From Vulcanimicrobiota bacterium (lineage in GTDB: Bacteria > Vulcanimicrobiota > Vulcanimicrobiia > Vulcanimicrobiales > Vulcanimicrobiaceae), in NCBI GenBank assembly GCA_027364935.1, contig DAHXOK010000016.1, forward strand, positions 1 to 32,807: a stretch of 32,807 nt of DNA. Direction: 5' to 3'. This document shows positions 8,599 through 17,288 of the stretch, piece by piece. The notes under the pieces were generated by a model, which was given only the letters and a program-made list of their open reading frames with translations, did no database searches and was not told the DNA's origin. A program made the translations under genes and the position numbers. The stretch's first letter is position 1, and each line of letters begins with the position of its first letter.

Positions 8599-9785
8599 CG
8601 CGCCGCACGCAGTAGAAAGCGCGTCATCTGCACCGAGAGAAAGACGCGGTCGCGCAGCGTGCGCCCGTACTTTTCGCCGTGAAGGATCTCTGGCAGACGT
8701 GGCGTGGACGAGAGCTGTTCGAAGAGCAGGCCGAAGCGCTCCGGTCGCCGCTCGAGGAAGCGCATCAGCTTCACGCGACGCTGCAGCCGCCGCACGAAGC
8801 GTTCCTTCACCGCACGCTGGTATCGGCTCGCCGCGCGATGCGGCTCGTTACGATGCGCGAGGACGGATTCTGCCGCAAACCTTCCGCTGCTTGCCGCTTC
8901 GTAGATGCCTTCACCGTTGGTCGCATCGACGAGGCCGGCAGCGGTTCCGCCCACCATAGCGACGCCGGCCGCCAGCACCGGGCGCGGCTCGCCCATGTAC
9001 AGGAGATGCCCCTCGACTTTCACGCGCCGTATTCGCACGTCGCGATAGAGGCGTTCGCGCACTCTTTGCGTGAACGCGTCGAGCTCGGCGCGAAGTTTCG
9101 CTCCCTCCATCTTTCCGATGACGCCGAGCCCGATTGCAAGGTGATCGCGCTTCGGGAACATCCAACCGACGATCTGACGTCCCTCGAGCCCGAGATAGTA
9201 GTGCATCTCGAGCGTCTGATACGCAATCGTAGCGGCGGGCGTATCGAGGTAGACGCGATACTGGAGCGTCGTCATCAGCCCGTCGCGCCAGCGATCGTAT
9301 GCGAGCGGCGTGCGATCGAGTACCGCCGTCGCACCCTGCGCGAGGAAGACGTTGCGCGCGGTAATGTACTTGCGCGCTCCGTCCCGCGCATCGGCATATT
9401 CGACGATCGCGCCGTCCCCATCGGGCCGAAGCTCGCGAAAGAGCGATTGCGTCCGAATCTCGGCGCCCTCGCGCTGCGCGAGGCGTGCGATCGTGCCGTC
9501 GAGCTCTTCACGCGTCGTTGTGTGGCCGGGGCCGAAGAGCAACGCGTGCTCGTTGCCGTGAATGTCGAAGAGCGCCAGGCGCGGCGTATCGTAGTGCACG
9601 ATCTCGCGCGGAAGGTCGAACTCGGCGCAGAAGCCCGGGCGCAGCCCGGCGGCGCAGACGCGCTTCGCCCCGACGATCGAGTCCTTTTCGAGCACGACGG
9701 CGTGCAGACCGGCGCGCGCGGCTTCGCGCGCCGCGGTCGCACCGGCGGGCCCGCAGCCAACGATCACCAACTCCGCCGCTTCCAT
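8595..9785 (-). CDS. FAD-dependent oxidoreductase, geranylgeranyl reductase family
   Basis: A 396-residue flavoprotein. The start is placed at the ATG at 9783-9785 ([16 protein letters not shown]), because the Rossmann strand should begin there; an in-frame start at 9860 would add a charged 25-residue tail and cross into the divergent gene. The dinucleotide motif [13 protein letters not shown] is at residues 10-22. The GGR-type middle motif is [14 protein letters not shown], and the second FAD contact is the [19 protein letters not shown] region. Relatives saturate isoprenoid chains of archaeal-type lipids, chlorophyll or quinones; the substrate here is unknown. It heads the cheR-cheB-sigma operon and overlaps cheR by four bases, an unusual partner for chemotaxis genes. 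Confidence 0.8.
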   Translation of the reverse strand: MEAAELVIVGCGPAGATAAREAARAGLHAVVLEKDSIVGAKRVCAAGLRPGFCAEFDLPREIVHYDTPRLALFDIHGNEHALLFGPGHTTTREELDGTIARLAQREGAEIRTQSLFRELRPDGDGAIVEYADARDGARKYITARNVFLAQGATAVLDRTPLAYDRWRDGLMTTLQYRVYLDTPAATIAYQTLEMHYYLGLEGRQIVGWMFPKRDHLAIGLGVIGKMEGAKLRAELDAFTQRVRERLYRDVRIRRVKVEGHLLYMGEPRPVLAAGVAMVGGTAAGLVDATNGEGIYEAASSGRFAAESVLAHRNEPHRAASRYQRAVKERFVRRLQRRVKLMRFLERRPERFGLLFEQLSSTPRLPEILHGEKYGRTLRDRVFLSVQMTRFLLRAAR

Positions 9786-9841
9786 TCGCACGGTTCTTCT
9801 GCGAAAGGACTCGCTCTCCGGCTCATCGTAGGCACCGCCGG

Positions 9842-11947
9842 GTGACTCCTGAACAAGCAATCATTGCAGGGCTGGCCGGTGGCGTTCTGGCTCTGGCCTA
9901 CGGCGTTGCGCTCATCTACTGGGTGATTGCCCAGCCGGCGGGCAACGAACGGATGCGCGAGATCGCGTCGGCGATTCAGGAGGGCGCGATGGCCTTCTTG
10001 CAACGCCAGTACCGAACCGTGGCAATCGTCGCCGTGATACTCGCGGTCATCATCTTCTTCGTCCCAACGCTCGGATGGCAGGCCGCCGTCGGTTTCTTGG
10101 TCGGGGCAGTTCTCTCCGGCGCAGCCGGTTTCGTCGGGATGCTCGTTTCGGTTCGAGCGAACGTTCGCACCGCGGAAGCTGCCCGTACCGGCCTGAAGCA
10201 AGCCCTGAACGTTGCATTTCGTGGCGGGTCCGTCACCGGTATGCTCGTCGTCGGCCTCGGCTTACTCGCGGTCTCCGGCTACTATGCGATCTTACTCGAC
10301 GTCAACCACGGCGACACGGCGACGTCGCTTGCGGCAATGGTCGGCCTCGCCTTCGGTTGTTCCCTGATATCGGTCTTCGCGCGCTTGGGCGGCGGCATCT
10401 ATACGAAGGCGGCGGATATCGGCGCCGATCTCGTCGGAAAGGTCGAGGCGGGAATTCCCGAGGACGATCCGCGCAATCCGGCCGTCATCGCAGACAACGT
10501 CGGCGACAACGTCGGCGATTGCGCCGGCATGGCTGCCGATCTCTTCGAGACGTACTGCGTGACGACGGTCGCGGCGATGCTGCTCGGGCACCTTCTCTTC
10601 GGCACGACGCTGCCCGGTGCGACCACGTTCCCGCTGCTGCTCGGCGCAATCTCGATCGTCGCCTCGATCGTCGGATCGCTGTTCGTGGGCACGGGAAAAG
10701 TCGAAAAGGCGCGCATCATGAGCAGCTTGTACGGCGGAATGATCGTCGCCGGCGTTCTCGCGCTGATCGGATTCTATTTCATCACCCGCGTCGTCTTCGG
10801 CCTCGGAACCATCTCGCCGGCCGCAATCTTCACCTGTGCGGTCGTCGGCGTGCTCGTGACCGGCGCGCTCACGTTCGTCACCGAGTACTTCACGGGCACG
10901 CAGTTCAAACCGGTTCGCCGCATCGCACAAGCATCCACGACGGGTCACGCGACGAACATCATTGCCGGCCTCGCAGTATCTATGCAGGGCACGGCGATTC
11001 CGGCGCTGATCATCGTCGTCGGGATCCTCGTCAGCTACGGCCTAGCCGGCGTCTACGGCGTCGCCATCGCGGTGATGGCAATGCTCTCCCTCGCAGGCAT
11101 CGTTGTCGCGATAGACTCTTTCGGGCCGATCACCGACAACGCCGGCGGCATTGCGGAGATGGCCGACATGCCGGAGGAAGTTCGCGGCCGCACCGATCCG
11201 CTCGACGCGGTCGGCAACACGACCAAAGCGGTAACCAAGGGGTACGCGATCGGCTCAGCAGCGCTCGCAGCTATCGTGCTCTTCAACTCGTTCATTCAGG
11301 AGCTCGTGCAACACAGCTGCCACGCTGCGGCGCTCGCGGCTTGCTCGGGTACGATTTCCGGAATGTTCGTCATCAGTTATCCGTACGTTTTGACCGGCCT
11401 CTTCATCGGCGGCTTGCTGCCGTATCTCTTTGCGTCGCTGGCTTTGGAGGCCGTCGGCCGCGCCGGCGGCGGCGTTGTCGAAGAGGTGCGCCGCCAGTTC
11501 CGCGAGATTCCCGGCATCATGGAAGGGACCGCTAAACCCGATTACGGCACGACCGTCGATATCGTCACGCGCGCCGCTCTACGCGAGATGATTCTTCCGG
11601 CGCTCATTCCGGTCGGCGTTCCCGTGCTCGTCGTCGTTCTCACCGTTCTGCACGTGCTGCCCGGCAGCTCCGGCGCTCAAATGATGGGCGGCATTCTCAT
11701 TGGCTCGATCGTCACGGGGCTGTTCGTCGCGATCTCGATGACGACCGGCGGCGGCGCGTGGGACAACGCGAAGAAGTACATCGAAGACGGCCACTTCGGG
11801 GGGAAGGGATCCGTCGCGCACCAAGCCGCAGTGACCGGCGACACCGTCGGCGACCCGTACAAAGATACTGCCGGGCCCGCCATCAATCCGATGATCAAGG
11901 TCCTCAACATCGTCGCCTTGCTACTGGTCGGATTCCTCGCGCACTAG
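9842..11947 (+). CDS. hppA: Membrane-bound proton-translocating pyrophosphatase (K+-independent type)
   Basis: A 701-residue integral membrane pyrophosphatase with about 16 transmembrane helices that couples PPi hydrolysis to ion pumping. The start is the GTG at 9842, giving [14 protein letters not shown]; the open frame upstream is arginine-rich and antisense to the flavoprotein. The substrate motif [22 protein letters not shown] begins near residue 192, followed by the Mg-PPi-binding [14 protein letters not shown] at 217-230. The [15 protein letters not shown] segment places Lys at 462 and Thr at 465. These are the two positions that mark K+-independent H+-PPases (K+-dependent forms have Ala and Gly/Ala there). 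It converges with the TPM gene two bases downstream. Confidence 0.95.
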   Translation: MTPEQAIIAGLAGGVLALAYGVALIYWVIAQPAGNERMREIASAIQEGAMAFLQRQYRTVAIVAVILAVIIFFVPTLGWQAAVGFLVGAVLSGAAGFVGMLVSVRANVRTAEAARTGLKQALNVAFRGGSVTGMLVVGLGLLAVSGYYAILLDVNHGDTATSLAAMVGLAFGCSLISVFARLGGGIYTKAADIGADLVGKVEAGIPEDDPRNPAVIADNVGDNVGDCAGMAADLFETYCVTTVAAMLLGHLLFGTTLPGATTFPLLLGAISIVASIVGSLFVGTGKVEKARIMSSLYGGMIVAGVLALIGFYFITRVVFGLGTISPAAIFTCAVVGVLVTGALTFVTEYFTGTQFKPVRRIAQASTTGHATNIIAGLAVSMQGTAIPALIIVVGILVSYGLAGVYGVAIAVMAMLSLAGIVVAIDSFGPITDNAGGIAEMADMPEEVRGRTDPLDAVGNTTKAVTKGYAIGSAALAAIVLFNSFIQELVQHSCHAAALAACSGTISGMFVISYPYVLTGLFIGGLLPYLFASLALEAVGRAGGGVVEEVRRQFREIPGIMEGTAKPDYGTTVDIVTRAALREMILPALIPVGVPVLVVVLTVLHVLPGSSGAQMMGGILIGSIVTGLFVAISMTTGGGAWDNAKKYIEDGHFGGKGSVAHQAAVTGDTVGDPYKDTAGPAINPMIKVLNIVALLLVGFLAH

Positions 11948-11949
11948 CT

Positions 11950-12759
11950 TCACCAGCCGCCGGAGGCGCCGCCGCCACCGAAACCGCCGCCTCCAGCAGA
12001 GAACCCGCCGCCGAATCCGCCGCCACCGCCACCGAAGCCGCCCATCAAGGGGCCGCCCCAGTACCACATATTTCCGTGCGACGTGCGCGAGGAGATCCAC
12101 GTGTCGTGCCACGCCTTGGCGGCTGCAGCCGGCCCGTGCGTCGCGAGCGTTACGAGATAGCGAATGCCGGCGACGAACAACATCAGCAGCACGACCCAGA
12201 AGAAGCCGAGGAAGATAACGAGCGCAAGCCACGGCCCGCCCTGACCGCTCTCACCGCTCGCGTTGGCTTCCGGTGCCGATACCGCGTGGCCGATCTGCGC
12301 CGCAAACGACGGCGTGATCGTGGTAAGGATATGGTCCACGCCGTTCTGCACGGCGCCGTCCACGTCGCCGGCGCGCAGCCTCGGCGAGATGACGTTCTCG
12401 ACGATCCAAAACGATTGCGCGTCGGTCAGGTACGGCTCCAAGCCGTATCCGACCTCGATGCGAATCTTGCGATCCTGCATCATGATAAAGAGCACCGCGC
12501 CGTCGTCGTGATGCCTGCGCCCGATTCCCCAACTCTGCGCTGTCTGTACCGTCCACTGCTCGAGCGGCTCGCCTCCAGTCGTGCTGCCGACGTACACGAT
12601 GACTTGATGGCCGGTCGTGCGTTCGTACTCGCGAAGCTCGGCGTCGACGCGCGAGATCGTCTGGGCCGAGAGCACACCTTGCGTATCGGTGACGTACGTC
12701 GTCGGCGTCGGCGGGGCCGCGGCGGTCGCGGCGGCGAGGAGCAGGGCGGCGATCATCAA
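11950..12759 (-). CDS. TPM-domain (YgcG-type) membrane protein with Gly-rich tail
   Basis: A 269-residue protein. Residues 1-14 form a short hydrophobic leader. A TPM domain follows (about 20-150: VTDTQGVLS, ERTTGHQVIVYV, DDGAVLFIMMQDRKIRIEVGYGLE). There is one strong transmembrane helix near 178-202 (WLALVIFLGFFWVVLLMLFVAG), and the C-terminal 40 residues are almost wholly Gly/Phe/Ser. This layout is typical of the YgcG family found beside lemA. TPM domains occur in a chloroplast photosystem-repair protein (TLP18.3) and in bacterial envelope proteins of poorly defined role. It overlaps the upstream TPM gene by four bases, so it is the third member of a lemA-TPM-TPM unit. Confidence 0.85.
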   Translation of the reverse strand: MMIAALLLAAATAAAPPTPTTYVTDTQGVLSAQTISRVDAELREYERTTGHQVIVYVGSTTGGEPLEQWTVQTAQSWGIGRRHHDDGAVLFIMMQDRKIRIEVGYGLEPYLTDAQSFWIVENVISPRLRAGDVDGAVQNGVDHILTTITPSFAAQIGHAVSAPEANASGESGQGGPWLALVIFLGFFWVVLLMLFVAGIRYLVTLATHGPAAAAKAWHDTWISSRTSHGNMWYWGGPLMGGFGGGGGGFGGGFSAGGGGFGGGGASGGW

Positions 12760-13133
12760 GCGCCGGCCGGAAAGTGCGCGTGCAACTCTTTGCCGATGCG
12801 CTCGATCGCGTACACGACGGCGTCGGTGCTTTTGTTGCGCGCGAAGTATGGGCGCATCCCGTCGACGACGTCACGCCAAAACGTCTCGCCGACCCGCTCG
12901 TGCAAGGTACGGTCGCCTAAAACCGCATACTTTCTGGCACGCGGCGCGACGAGCACGAGCGCTGCGTTGCCCTCTCGCGCGCCATGGAAACCGGCGCGTT
13001 CGAACTCCGCTTTTGCGCGAGCGAACGCGTCGAGGTCCTCGTCGGGCACGATGCGCACGCCAATGCGCCCCGAAGTTCCGGCTTCGGCGGACCGGATCGC
13101 ACGCTCGATGCGCGCGTGCGCGAGCCGCGTCAC
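12756..13133 (-). CDS. Small TPM-domain protein
   Basis: A 125-residue soluble protein made of little more than one TPM domain. It has an amphipathic start (LAHARIERAIRSAEAGTSGRIGVRI), then ALVLVAPRARKYAVLGDRTLHERVG, where YAVLGD corresponds to the conserved GYGLE-type turn of other TPM proteins, and a C-terminal helix. No signal peptide or membrane segment is visible. It sits between lemA and the longer TPM gene with four-base overlaps on both sides (12756-12759 and 13130-13133), the standard lemA neighbourhood. The biochemical role is unknown. Confidence 0.8.
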   Translation of the reverse strand: MTRLAHARIERAIRSAEAGTSGRIGVRIVPDEDLDAFARAKAEFERAGFHGAREGNAALVLVAPRARKYAVLGDRTLHERVGETFWRDVVDGMRPYFARNKSTDAVVYAIERIGKELHAHFPAGA

Positions 13134-13744
13134 GGGAAGTTGACTTGCGGTGCGCTTTGCGAACCCGCAGACGCCTGGAAGTACGGCTTCGCGGCGAATC
13201 GGGAGCCGAAGAGACCCACGATGAAGACCGTCGGCGCGGTGCTGATTCGCGTGTCGAAGGCCTGCGCCACTTGGTTATATCGACGCCGTTCGACGGCGAT
13301 GCGGTTCTCGGTACCTTCAAGCTGCGCTTGCAGCGTTAAGAAGTTCTGGCTCGCCTGCAGCTGCGGATAGTTTTCGCTAACCGCCAGCAAATGCGTCAGT
13401 GCCGTGCCCAGCGTGTCTTGCGCTCGCTGGTACTGCGCGAAGGCCTGCGGATTGCGCAGCGCATTCTGCACGACCTGTGGCGATATCTGACCCACCTGCG
13501 AGCGCGCCTGAGCAACCGCGATGTAGGTGGATTTCTCGAAGTTCGCCGCGCCGCGAACCGTGGCGACCAGGTTCGGGATGAGATCGGCGCGACGCTGATA
13601 CTGCGTTTGTACCTGCGCCCATTGGGCCTGGACTGCCTGATCCATCGACACGAGTGCGTTGTACGTCGCAAAAGCCCAGAGGACGATCACGACCACGACA
13701 CCGAGAACGATCCAGAGTGCGTAAATCGGGCGCCGTTGTTGCAT
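13130..13744 (-). CDS. lemA: LemA family protein
   Basis: A 204-residue LemA. An N-terminal anchor (ALWIVLGVVVVIVLWAFATYNALV, about residues 9-32) is followed by the family signature around VQAQWAQVQTQYQRRADLIPNLVATVRG, then a long coiled-coil-rich helical domain with FLTLQAQLEGTENRIAVERRRYN near 150. The C-terminal part includes VGLFGSRFAAKPYF. LemA proteins are envelope-anchored helical bundles of uncertain function that are frequently encoded with TPM/YgcG proteins, as here. The next gene overlaps its stop by four bases. Confidence 0.93.
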   Translation of the reverse strand: MQQRRPIYALWIVLGVVVVIVLWAFATYNALVSMDQAVQAQWAQVQTQYQRRADLIPNLVATVRGAANFEKSTYIAVAQARSQVGQISPQVVQNALRNPQAFAQYQRAQDTLGTALTHLLAVSENYPQLQASQNFLTLQAQLEGTENRIAVERRRYNQVAQAFDTRISTAPTVFIVGLFGSRFAAKPYFQASAGSQSAPQVNFP

Positions 13745-13757
13745 ATCGATTCCCTTC

Positions 13758-14267
13758 TTAGATCTGACCGGCTTCGTGCTCGAGCGCTCGATACTTCTTG
13801 TAGATGACGTAATACGACGTAACGAGCATTGCGATCGCCAGCGCGAGCAGCCCGTCGCCGAGCGGTGCCGCGTAGGCGGTACCCATGAATGCGATGCGCA
13901 GGCCCGCGCGAACGCCGTATGCCCCGAGCCAGATCACGGCGACGATCCACGACGGGCCCAAATACATGACGCCGGGGCGCTCGGTCGCTTTTACCGTCGT
14001 GTGCTTACCGCGCAACATCCCCAGGGGAATTCCGAGCACAGCGCCCGCCGCGAGCGCGAGGCTGATCAACGGCGCCGGCGCGGGCATCTGCTGCTGCTCG
14101 CCCCAGATTGCGAGCGCCGTCATCGCAAGAAAGATCACCGGTCCGATCCACATCCGCGAGATGCTGATGCGCATAGGACGTGAATAGCGTCGAATGAGCA
14201 GCACCGCCACGGCGGCGTATATCGCCAGCGTTATCGGCAGCATTTGCTGCGTCGTATGGTCGTTCAT
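13758..14267 (-). CDS. CcdC-like (DUF1453-type) five-helix membrane protein
   Basis: A 169-residue integral membrane protein with five likely transmembrane helices: about 10-26, 40-57, 66-88 (APLISLALAAGAVLGIPLGMLRG), 104-125 and 135-160. The IPLGMLRGKHTTV stretch and helix layout resemble CcdC/DUF1453 proteins, which are annotated near cytochrome c biogenesis genes in Bacillus; a role here is not demonstrated. It lies 41 bases downstream of rplL and 13 bases upstream of lemA on the same strand, so it may ride on the ribosomal transcript. Family assignment is from pattern memory. Confidence 0.65.
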   Translation of the reverse strand: MNDHTTQQMLPITLAIYAAVAVLLIRRYSRPMRISISRMWIGPVIFLAMTALAIWGEQQQMPAPAPLISLALAAGAVLGIPLGMLRGKHTTVKATERPGVMYLGPSWIVAVIWLGAYGVRAGLRIAFMGTAYAAPLGDGLLALAIAMLVTSYYVIYKKYRALEHEAGQI

Positions 14268-14308
14268 AATCGATACAGGGCCCTACCTTCGTTTAGGCCG
14301 AGGAACCT

Positions 14309-14680
14309 CTATCGTATTTCGACTTTGGCGCCAGCCTCTTCGAGCTTCTTCTTGATGCTCTCGGCTTCGTCTTTGGCAACGCCTTCCTTCACGGCTTTGG
14401 GAGCGCTCTCGACGAACGCCTTTGCTTCCGTGAGGCCGAGATTCGTGAGCTCGCGCACCGCCTTGATGACCTTGATCTTCTCCGGGCCCGCCTCGGCGAG
14501 CACGACGTCGAACTCGGTCTTCTCGGCTGCAGGTGCCGCCGCGGCTGCCGCACCGGCCGCGACCATCGCCACTGGGGCGGCGGCCGAAACGCCGTATTTT
14601 TCCTCGAGCTGCTTGACGAGATCCGCAAGTTCGAGGACCGTGAGTTTGTCGATTTGTTCGATGAGATCTGAGAGTGCCAT
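14309..14680 (-). CDS. rplL: 50S ribosomal protein L7/L12
   Basis: A 123-residue L7/L12, the multicopy stalk protein that recruits translational GTPases. The start is the ATG at 14678-14680 ([15 protein letters not shown]); an upstream in-frame start would give a basic, unrelated tail. It has the N-terminal dimerisation domain (1-35), an Ala-rich hinge (about 38-55) and the C-terminal domain with [21 protein letters not shown] and the GTPase-contact segment [11 protein letters not shown]. It lies 26 bases downstream of rplJ. The gene after it is a membrane protein, not the rpoB seen in most bacteria. Confidence 0.97.
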   Translation of the reverse strand: MALSDLIEQIDKLTVLELADLVKQLEEKYGVSAAAPVAMVAAGAAAAAAPAAEKTEFDVVLAEAGPEKIKVIKAVRELTNLGLTEAKAFVESAPKAVKEGVAKDEAESIKKKLEEAGAKVEIR

Positions 14681-14706
14681 GACCTTCCTCGTTATCGAAG
14701 TTTGAG

Positions 14707-15234
14707 TTACGATGCCGCCGCGAGCTTTCGCTCGCGAACGGCGCTGAGCACGCGGACAAGTCCGCTTTGGTTCCCGCAAAGAACCGTGACGAGCCCACGC
14801 ATCGGGCTCGCAAGCGAGCCGACGAGTCTTGCGAAGAGCTCGTGTTTCGAGGGCAGCGACGCAAGGATCGCGATCTGCTTCGCATCCACCAACCGCCCGT
14901 CGATGAAAGCGGCCTTCACGTTGACGTTCTTCACCGTGTCGGCGAACGTTTTCAGCGCTTTTGCGGGCGCGACGGGGTCGTCGCCTGCGAAGACGACGCC
15001 GGTCGGTCCAGCGAGGAACGATTCGAGTGCCGCCGCTATCTCGTCGCCCGCTGCGATGCGAAAGAGCGTGTTTTTGACCACCGCATACGCGTTACCGTCC
15101 TTGCGCAACTCGCCGCGTAGCCGCGTGATCTCCGCAACGGTGAGGCCCGTGTAATCGGTCAGTATGAGATGTTTCGCCCCCGCGAGCTTCTCGCGCAGGT
15201 CGGTGATCGCTGCCTCTTTACGTGCGGTCGACAT
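14707..15234 (-). CDS. rplJ: 50S ribosomal protein L10
   Basis: A 175-residue L10, the base of the ribosomal stalk that carries L12 dimers. Recognisable segments are the N-terminal [32 protein letters not shown] and the [22 protein letters not shown] stretch, with [17 protein letters not shown] following. The ATG at 15232-15234 has a good upstream AGGAG. It is preceded by an L10-type autoregulatory leader with an intrinsic-terminator-like hairpin (15259-15285), so excess L10 (with L12) probably represses its own operon by the established L10-leader mechanism. Confidence 0.97.
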   Translation of the reverse strand: MSTARKEAAITDLREKLAGAKHLILTDYTGLTVAEITRLRGELRKDGNAYAVVKNTLFRIAAGDEIAAALESFLAGPTGVVFAGDDPVAPAKALKTFADTVKNVNVKAAFIDGRLVDAKQIAILASLPSKHELFARLVGSLASPMRGLVTVLCGNQSGLVRVLSAVRERKLAAAS

Positions 15235-15258
15235 CGCCTTCGACTCCTCGTACGAATG

Positions 15259-15285
15259 AAAAACGCCCCTCCGACACGAGGGGCG
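15259..15285 (-). terminator. Intrinsic terminator/attenuator in the rplJ leader
   Basis: The stem CGCCCCT (15264-15270) pairs perfectly with AGGGGCG (15279-15285) around an 8-base loop. It is followed on the minus strand by five U (15259-15263), just 25 bases before the rplJ start. Its position inside the L10 leader suggests attenuation of rplJL rather than simple termination of the rplA transcript. Confidence 0.75.
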
Positions 15286-15390
15286 CGCGGGTCGAAGGGC
15301 CGTAACGGCGCCTCGTGCTCTTGCGCTTCCTCGGCAGGTTCTCGGCTCGAGTTTACGGCCTCACGGCCACCTGCGGTCTTCGGAGCCTGG
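15259..15390 (-). ncRNA. Ribosomal protein L10 leader RNA (autoregulatory 5' UTR)
   Basis: On the rplJ strand the 5' UTR contains CGAAGACCGCAGGTGG (within 15368-15385) and, about 30 bases later, CCTGCCGAGGAAG. GCAGG (15370-15374) can pair with CCTGC (15334-15338), and the flanking GAAGACC and CGAGGAAG elements are the conserved parts of the L10 leader known from many bacteria. A terminator-like hairpin follows before the rplJ start. L10(L12)4 binding to this RNA is the known regulatory mechanism. Outer boundaries are approximate. Confidence 0.75.
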
Positions 15391-15394
15391 GCTA

Positions 15395-15423
15395 GAGTAA
15401 CACACTTGGCCTCGGGGAGGCAA
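15395..15423 (-). promoter_or_regulatory. Candidate sigma-70-type promoter of rplJL
   Basis: The minus strand reads TTGCCT (15418-15423), a 17-base spacer, then TTACTC (15395-15400). It sits immediately upstream of the L10 leader, which would place the transcription start near 15388. Sequence match and position agree; no experimental support. Confidence 0.45.
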
Positions 15424-15452
15424 CGACGCCGACGATTCTCGCTGCGGGATCG

Positions 15453-16150
15453 CTACGCGGTTGCTTTGACGCGGTTCGGATCCACTTTGACGCCCGGACC
15501 CATCGTCGAGGTCAACGTCACGCTGCGCATGTAGGTCCCCTTTGCCGAGGGAGGCTTGGCCCGGAGAATAGCATCGAGCAAGGTGCTGACGTTGTCCAAC
15601 AGCTGATTCTCGTCGAAGCTCGCTTTGCCGACGATCGTATGAATGATGCCGGCCTTGTCGACGCGGAACTCGACTTTTCCAGCCTTGATCTCGCGAATCG
15701 CGGCGCCGATGTTCGGCGAAACGGTTCCCGCTTTCGGGTTCGGCATCTTCGTCGCGAGCGTGCGGCCGAGCTCTTTGCCGACCTGCGCCATCATGTCCGG
15801 CGTCGCCACCGCAACGTCGAAGGCCCGAACCCGCCCTTAACTCTGTCGATCAAGTCTTGATCGCCAACCTCGTCGGCGCCGGCTTCGCGCGCTTCCTTGG
15901 CCTTGTCGCCCTTCGCGAACGCGATGACGCGTACGGTCTGCCCGGTGCCGTGCGGCAAGAGCACCGTGCCGCGAACGGTCTGATCGCTCTTCTTCGGATC
16001 GATCCCGAGGCGGATGTGCGCTTCGACGGTCTCGTTGAATTTCGCATTCGCATGCTTCTTCACGAGAGCGACCGCTTCGCTCGGCGCAAACTGCTGCTCG
16101 CGATCGAAGTTCGTCAGGAGCGCGCGCATGCGCTTACCGTGCTGCTGCAT
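15453..16150 (-). pseudogene. rplA: 50S ribosomal protein L1, reading frame broken by a one-base shift
   Basis: Two overlapping frames together encode one L1. The upstream frame (16150 to about 15824) gives [12 protein letters not shown] through [13 protein letters not shown]. It then runs into 13 unrelated residues and a stop at 15791. The downstream frame picks up as [19 protein letters not shown] and continues to the proper C-terminus at 15453. One extra base around 15821-15827 would join them into about 227 residues, near the usual 229-235. The conserved LGPRGLMPNP loop reads LATKMPNP, two residues short. L1 binds 23S rRNA at the E-site stalk. The 16150 ATG directly follows the rplK stop. 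Sequencing error, true pseudogene and ribosomal frameshifting cannot be separated from this sequence. Confidence 0.85.
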
Positions 16151-16576
16151 CTATCCCTCCACCTCGACGCCCATCGAACGCGCGGTTCCCGCAATGATGT
16201 TTCTTGCCGCATCGATTCCGTTCGCATTGAGATCGGGCATCTTGACCTTCGCAATCTCCTCGAGCTGCGCACGCGTCAGTTTGCCCACTTTATTACGATT
16301 GGGCTCTTTGCTCCCGGACTCGATCTTCAGCGCCTGTTTGATGAGAAACGATGCCGGCGGCGTCTTCGTAATGAAGGTGAACGTTCGGTCCTCGAAGACC
16401 GTAATCTCGACCGGGATGATCATCCCCGCCTGCGACGCGGTACGCTCGTTGTACTGCTTGCAGAAATCCATGATGTTCAAGCTGTACGGGCCGAGCGCCG
16501 GACCGATCGGCGGCGCGGGCGTCGCCTTGCCGGCCGGAATTTGCAAGCCAATTTTTCCTACGACTTTTTTTGCCAT
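16151..16576 (-). CDS. rplK: 50S ribosomal protein L11
   Basis: A 141-residue L11, the usual length. It forms the GTPase-associated centre with 23S rRNA. The N-terminal domain carries [21 protein letters not shown] near residues 8-28 (the Pro-rich thiostrepton-region helix), then [13 protein letters not shown]. The C-terminal RNA-binding domain includes [30 protein letters not shown]. It starts four bases after the nusG stop, and its TAG stop is immediately followed by the rplA ATG, with GGAGG just before it. Confidence 0.98.
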   Translation of the reverse strand: MAKKVVGKIGLQIPAGKATPAPPIGPALGPYSLNIMDFCKQYNERTASQAGMIIPVEITVFEDRTFTFITKTPPASFLIKQALKIESGSKEPNRNKVGKLTRAQLEEIAKVKMPDLNANGIDAARNIIAGTARSMGVEVEG

Positions 16577-16580
16577 ATGT

Positions 16581-17288
16581 TTAGACCTTCTCTACCTGGA
16601 AGAACTCTAGCTCGACGGGCGTCTCGCGGCCAAAAATCGAGATGAGCGCGCGCAAGCGCTCCTTCTCCTGCTGGATCTCGTCCACGATGCCCGTGAAATC
16701 GAAGAACGGACCGGACGTCACCTTCACGCGATCGCCTTTCTTGAAGTCGATCTTGAGCTTGGGTGCTTCGATGCCCATCTGCTTCAGAATCGTCTTAACT
16801 TCTTTATCCTGCAGCGCGACAGGCTTCTCGCCGGGTCCGGGGCTCCCGACAAAACCGGTCACACCTTGCGTGTTGCGTACGACGAACCACGATTGATCGT
16901 CCATGATCATCTCGACCAAAACGTATCCCGGAAAGACCTTCTTAGGCGTGATCTTGCGCTTGCCGTCTTTGAATTCGACTTCGTCTTCCATCGGGACGAG
17001 CACGCGAAAGATTTTGTCCTGCATGCCCATCGAATGGATGCGGCGCTCGAGATTCGCCTTGACTTTGTTCTCGTAGCCCGAGTATGTGTGCACGACGAAC
17101 CAGTTGCGCCCATCCTTTGGTGCGGCTTGTACCGGCGACTCGGCTTCCTGCTCTCGCTCGAGCTCCGGATCGAGCTGGGGCTCTAGATCGAGTTCCGGCT
17201 CGCGCTGCGGCGCGGGCTCGAGATCCGGCTCGGCGGTCAGCGCGAGGATGTCGCCAAAAGGCGCCTGTTCGGGCAGCATGTGTTCCAT
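16581..17288 (-). CDS. nusG: Transcription termination/antitermination factor NusG with acidic N-terminal extension
   Basis: A 235-residue NusG. The NGN domain begins at about residue 62 ([22 protein letters not shown]) and includes [11 protein letters not shown] and the [13 protein letters not shown] segment. The KOW domain is at the C-terminus ([24 protein letters not shown]). NusG travels with RNA polymerase, affects pausing and Rho termination, and can couple to ribosomal S10. The first 60 residues are an added Glu/Asp/Pro/Leu-rich segment with repeated E-P-x-L-D-type units, absent from typical 180-residue NusG. The ATG directly follows the secE stop. Confidence 0.96.
   Translation of the reverse strand: MEHMLPEQAPFGDILALTAEPDLEPAPQREPELDLEPQLDPELEREQEAESPVQAAPKDGRNWFVVHTYSGYENKVKANLERRIHSMGMQDKIFRVLVPMEDEVEFKDGKRKITPKKVFPGYVLVEMIMDDQSWFVVRNTQGVTGFVGSPGPGEKPVALQDKEVKTILKQMGIEAPKLKIDFKKGDRVKVTSGPFFDFTGIVDEIQQEKERLRALISIFGRETPVELEFFQVEKV

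Noticed and set aside
9485-9841. N-terminal extension of the pyrophosphatase frame
   Set aside because: Arg-rich, antisense to the flavoprotein; pyrophosphatases begin with a hydrophobic helix, matched by the GTG at 9842.
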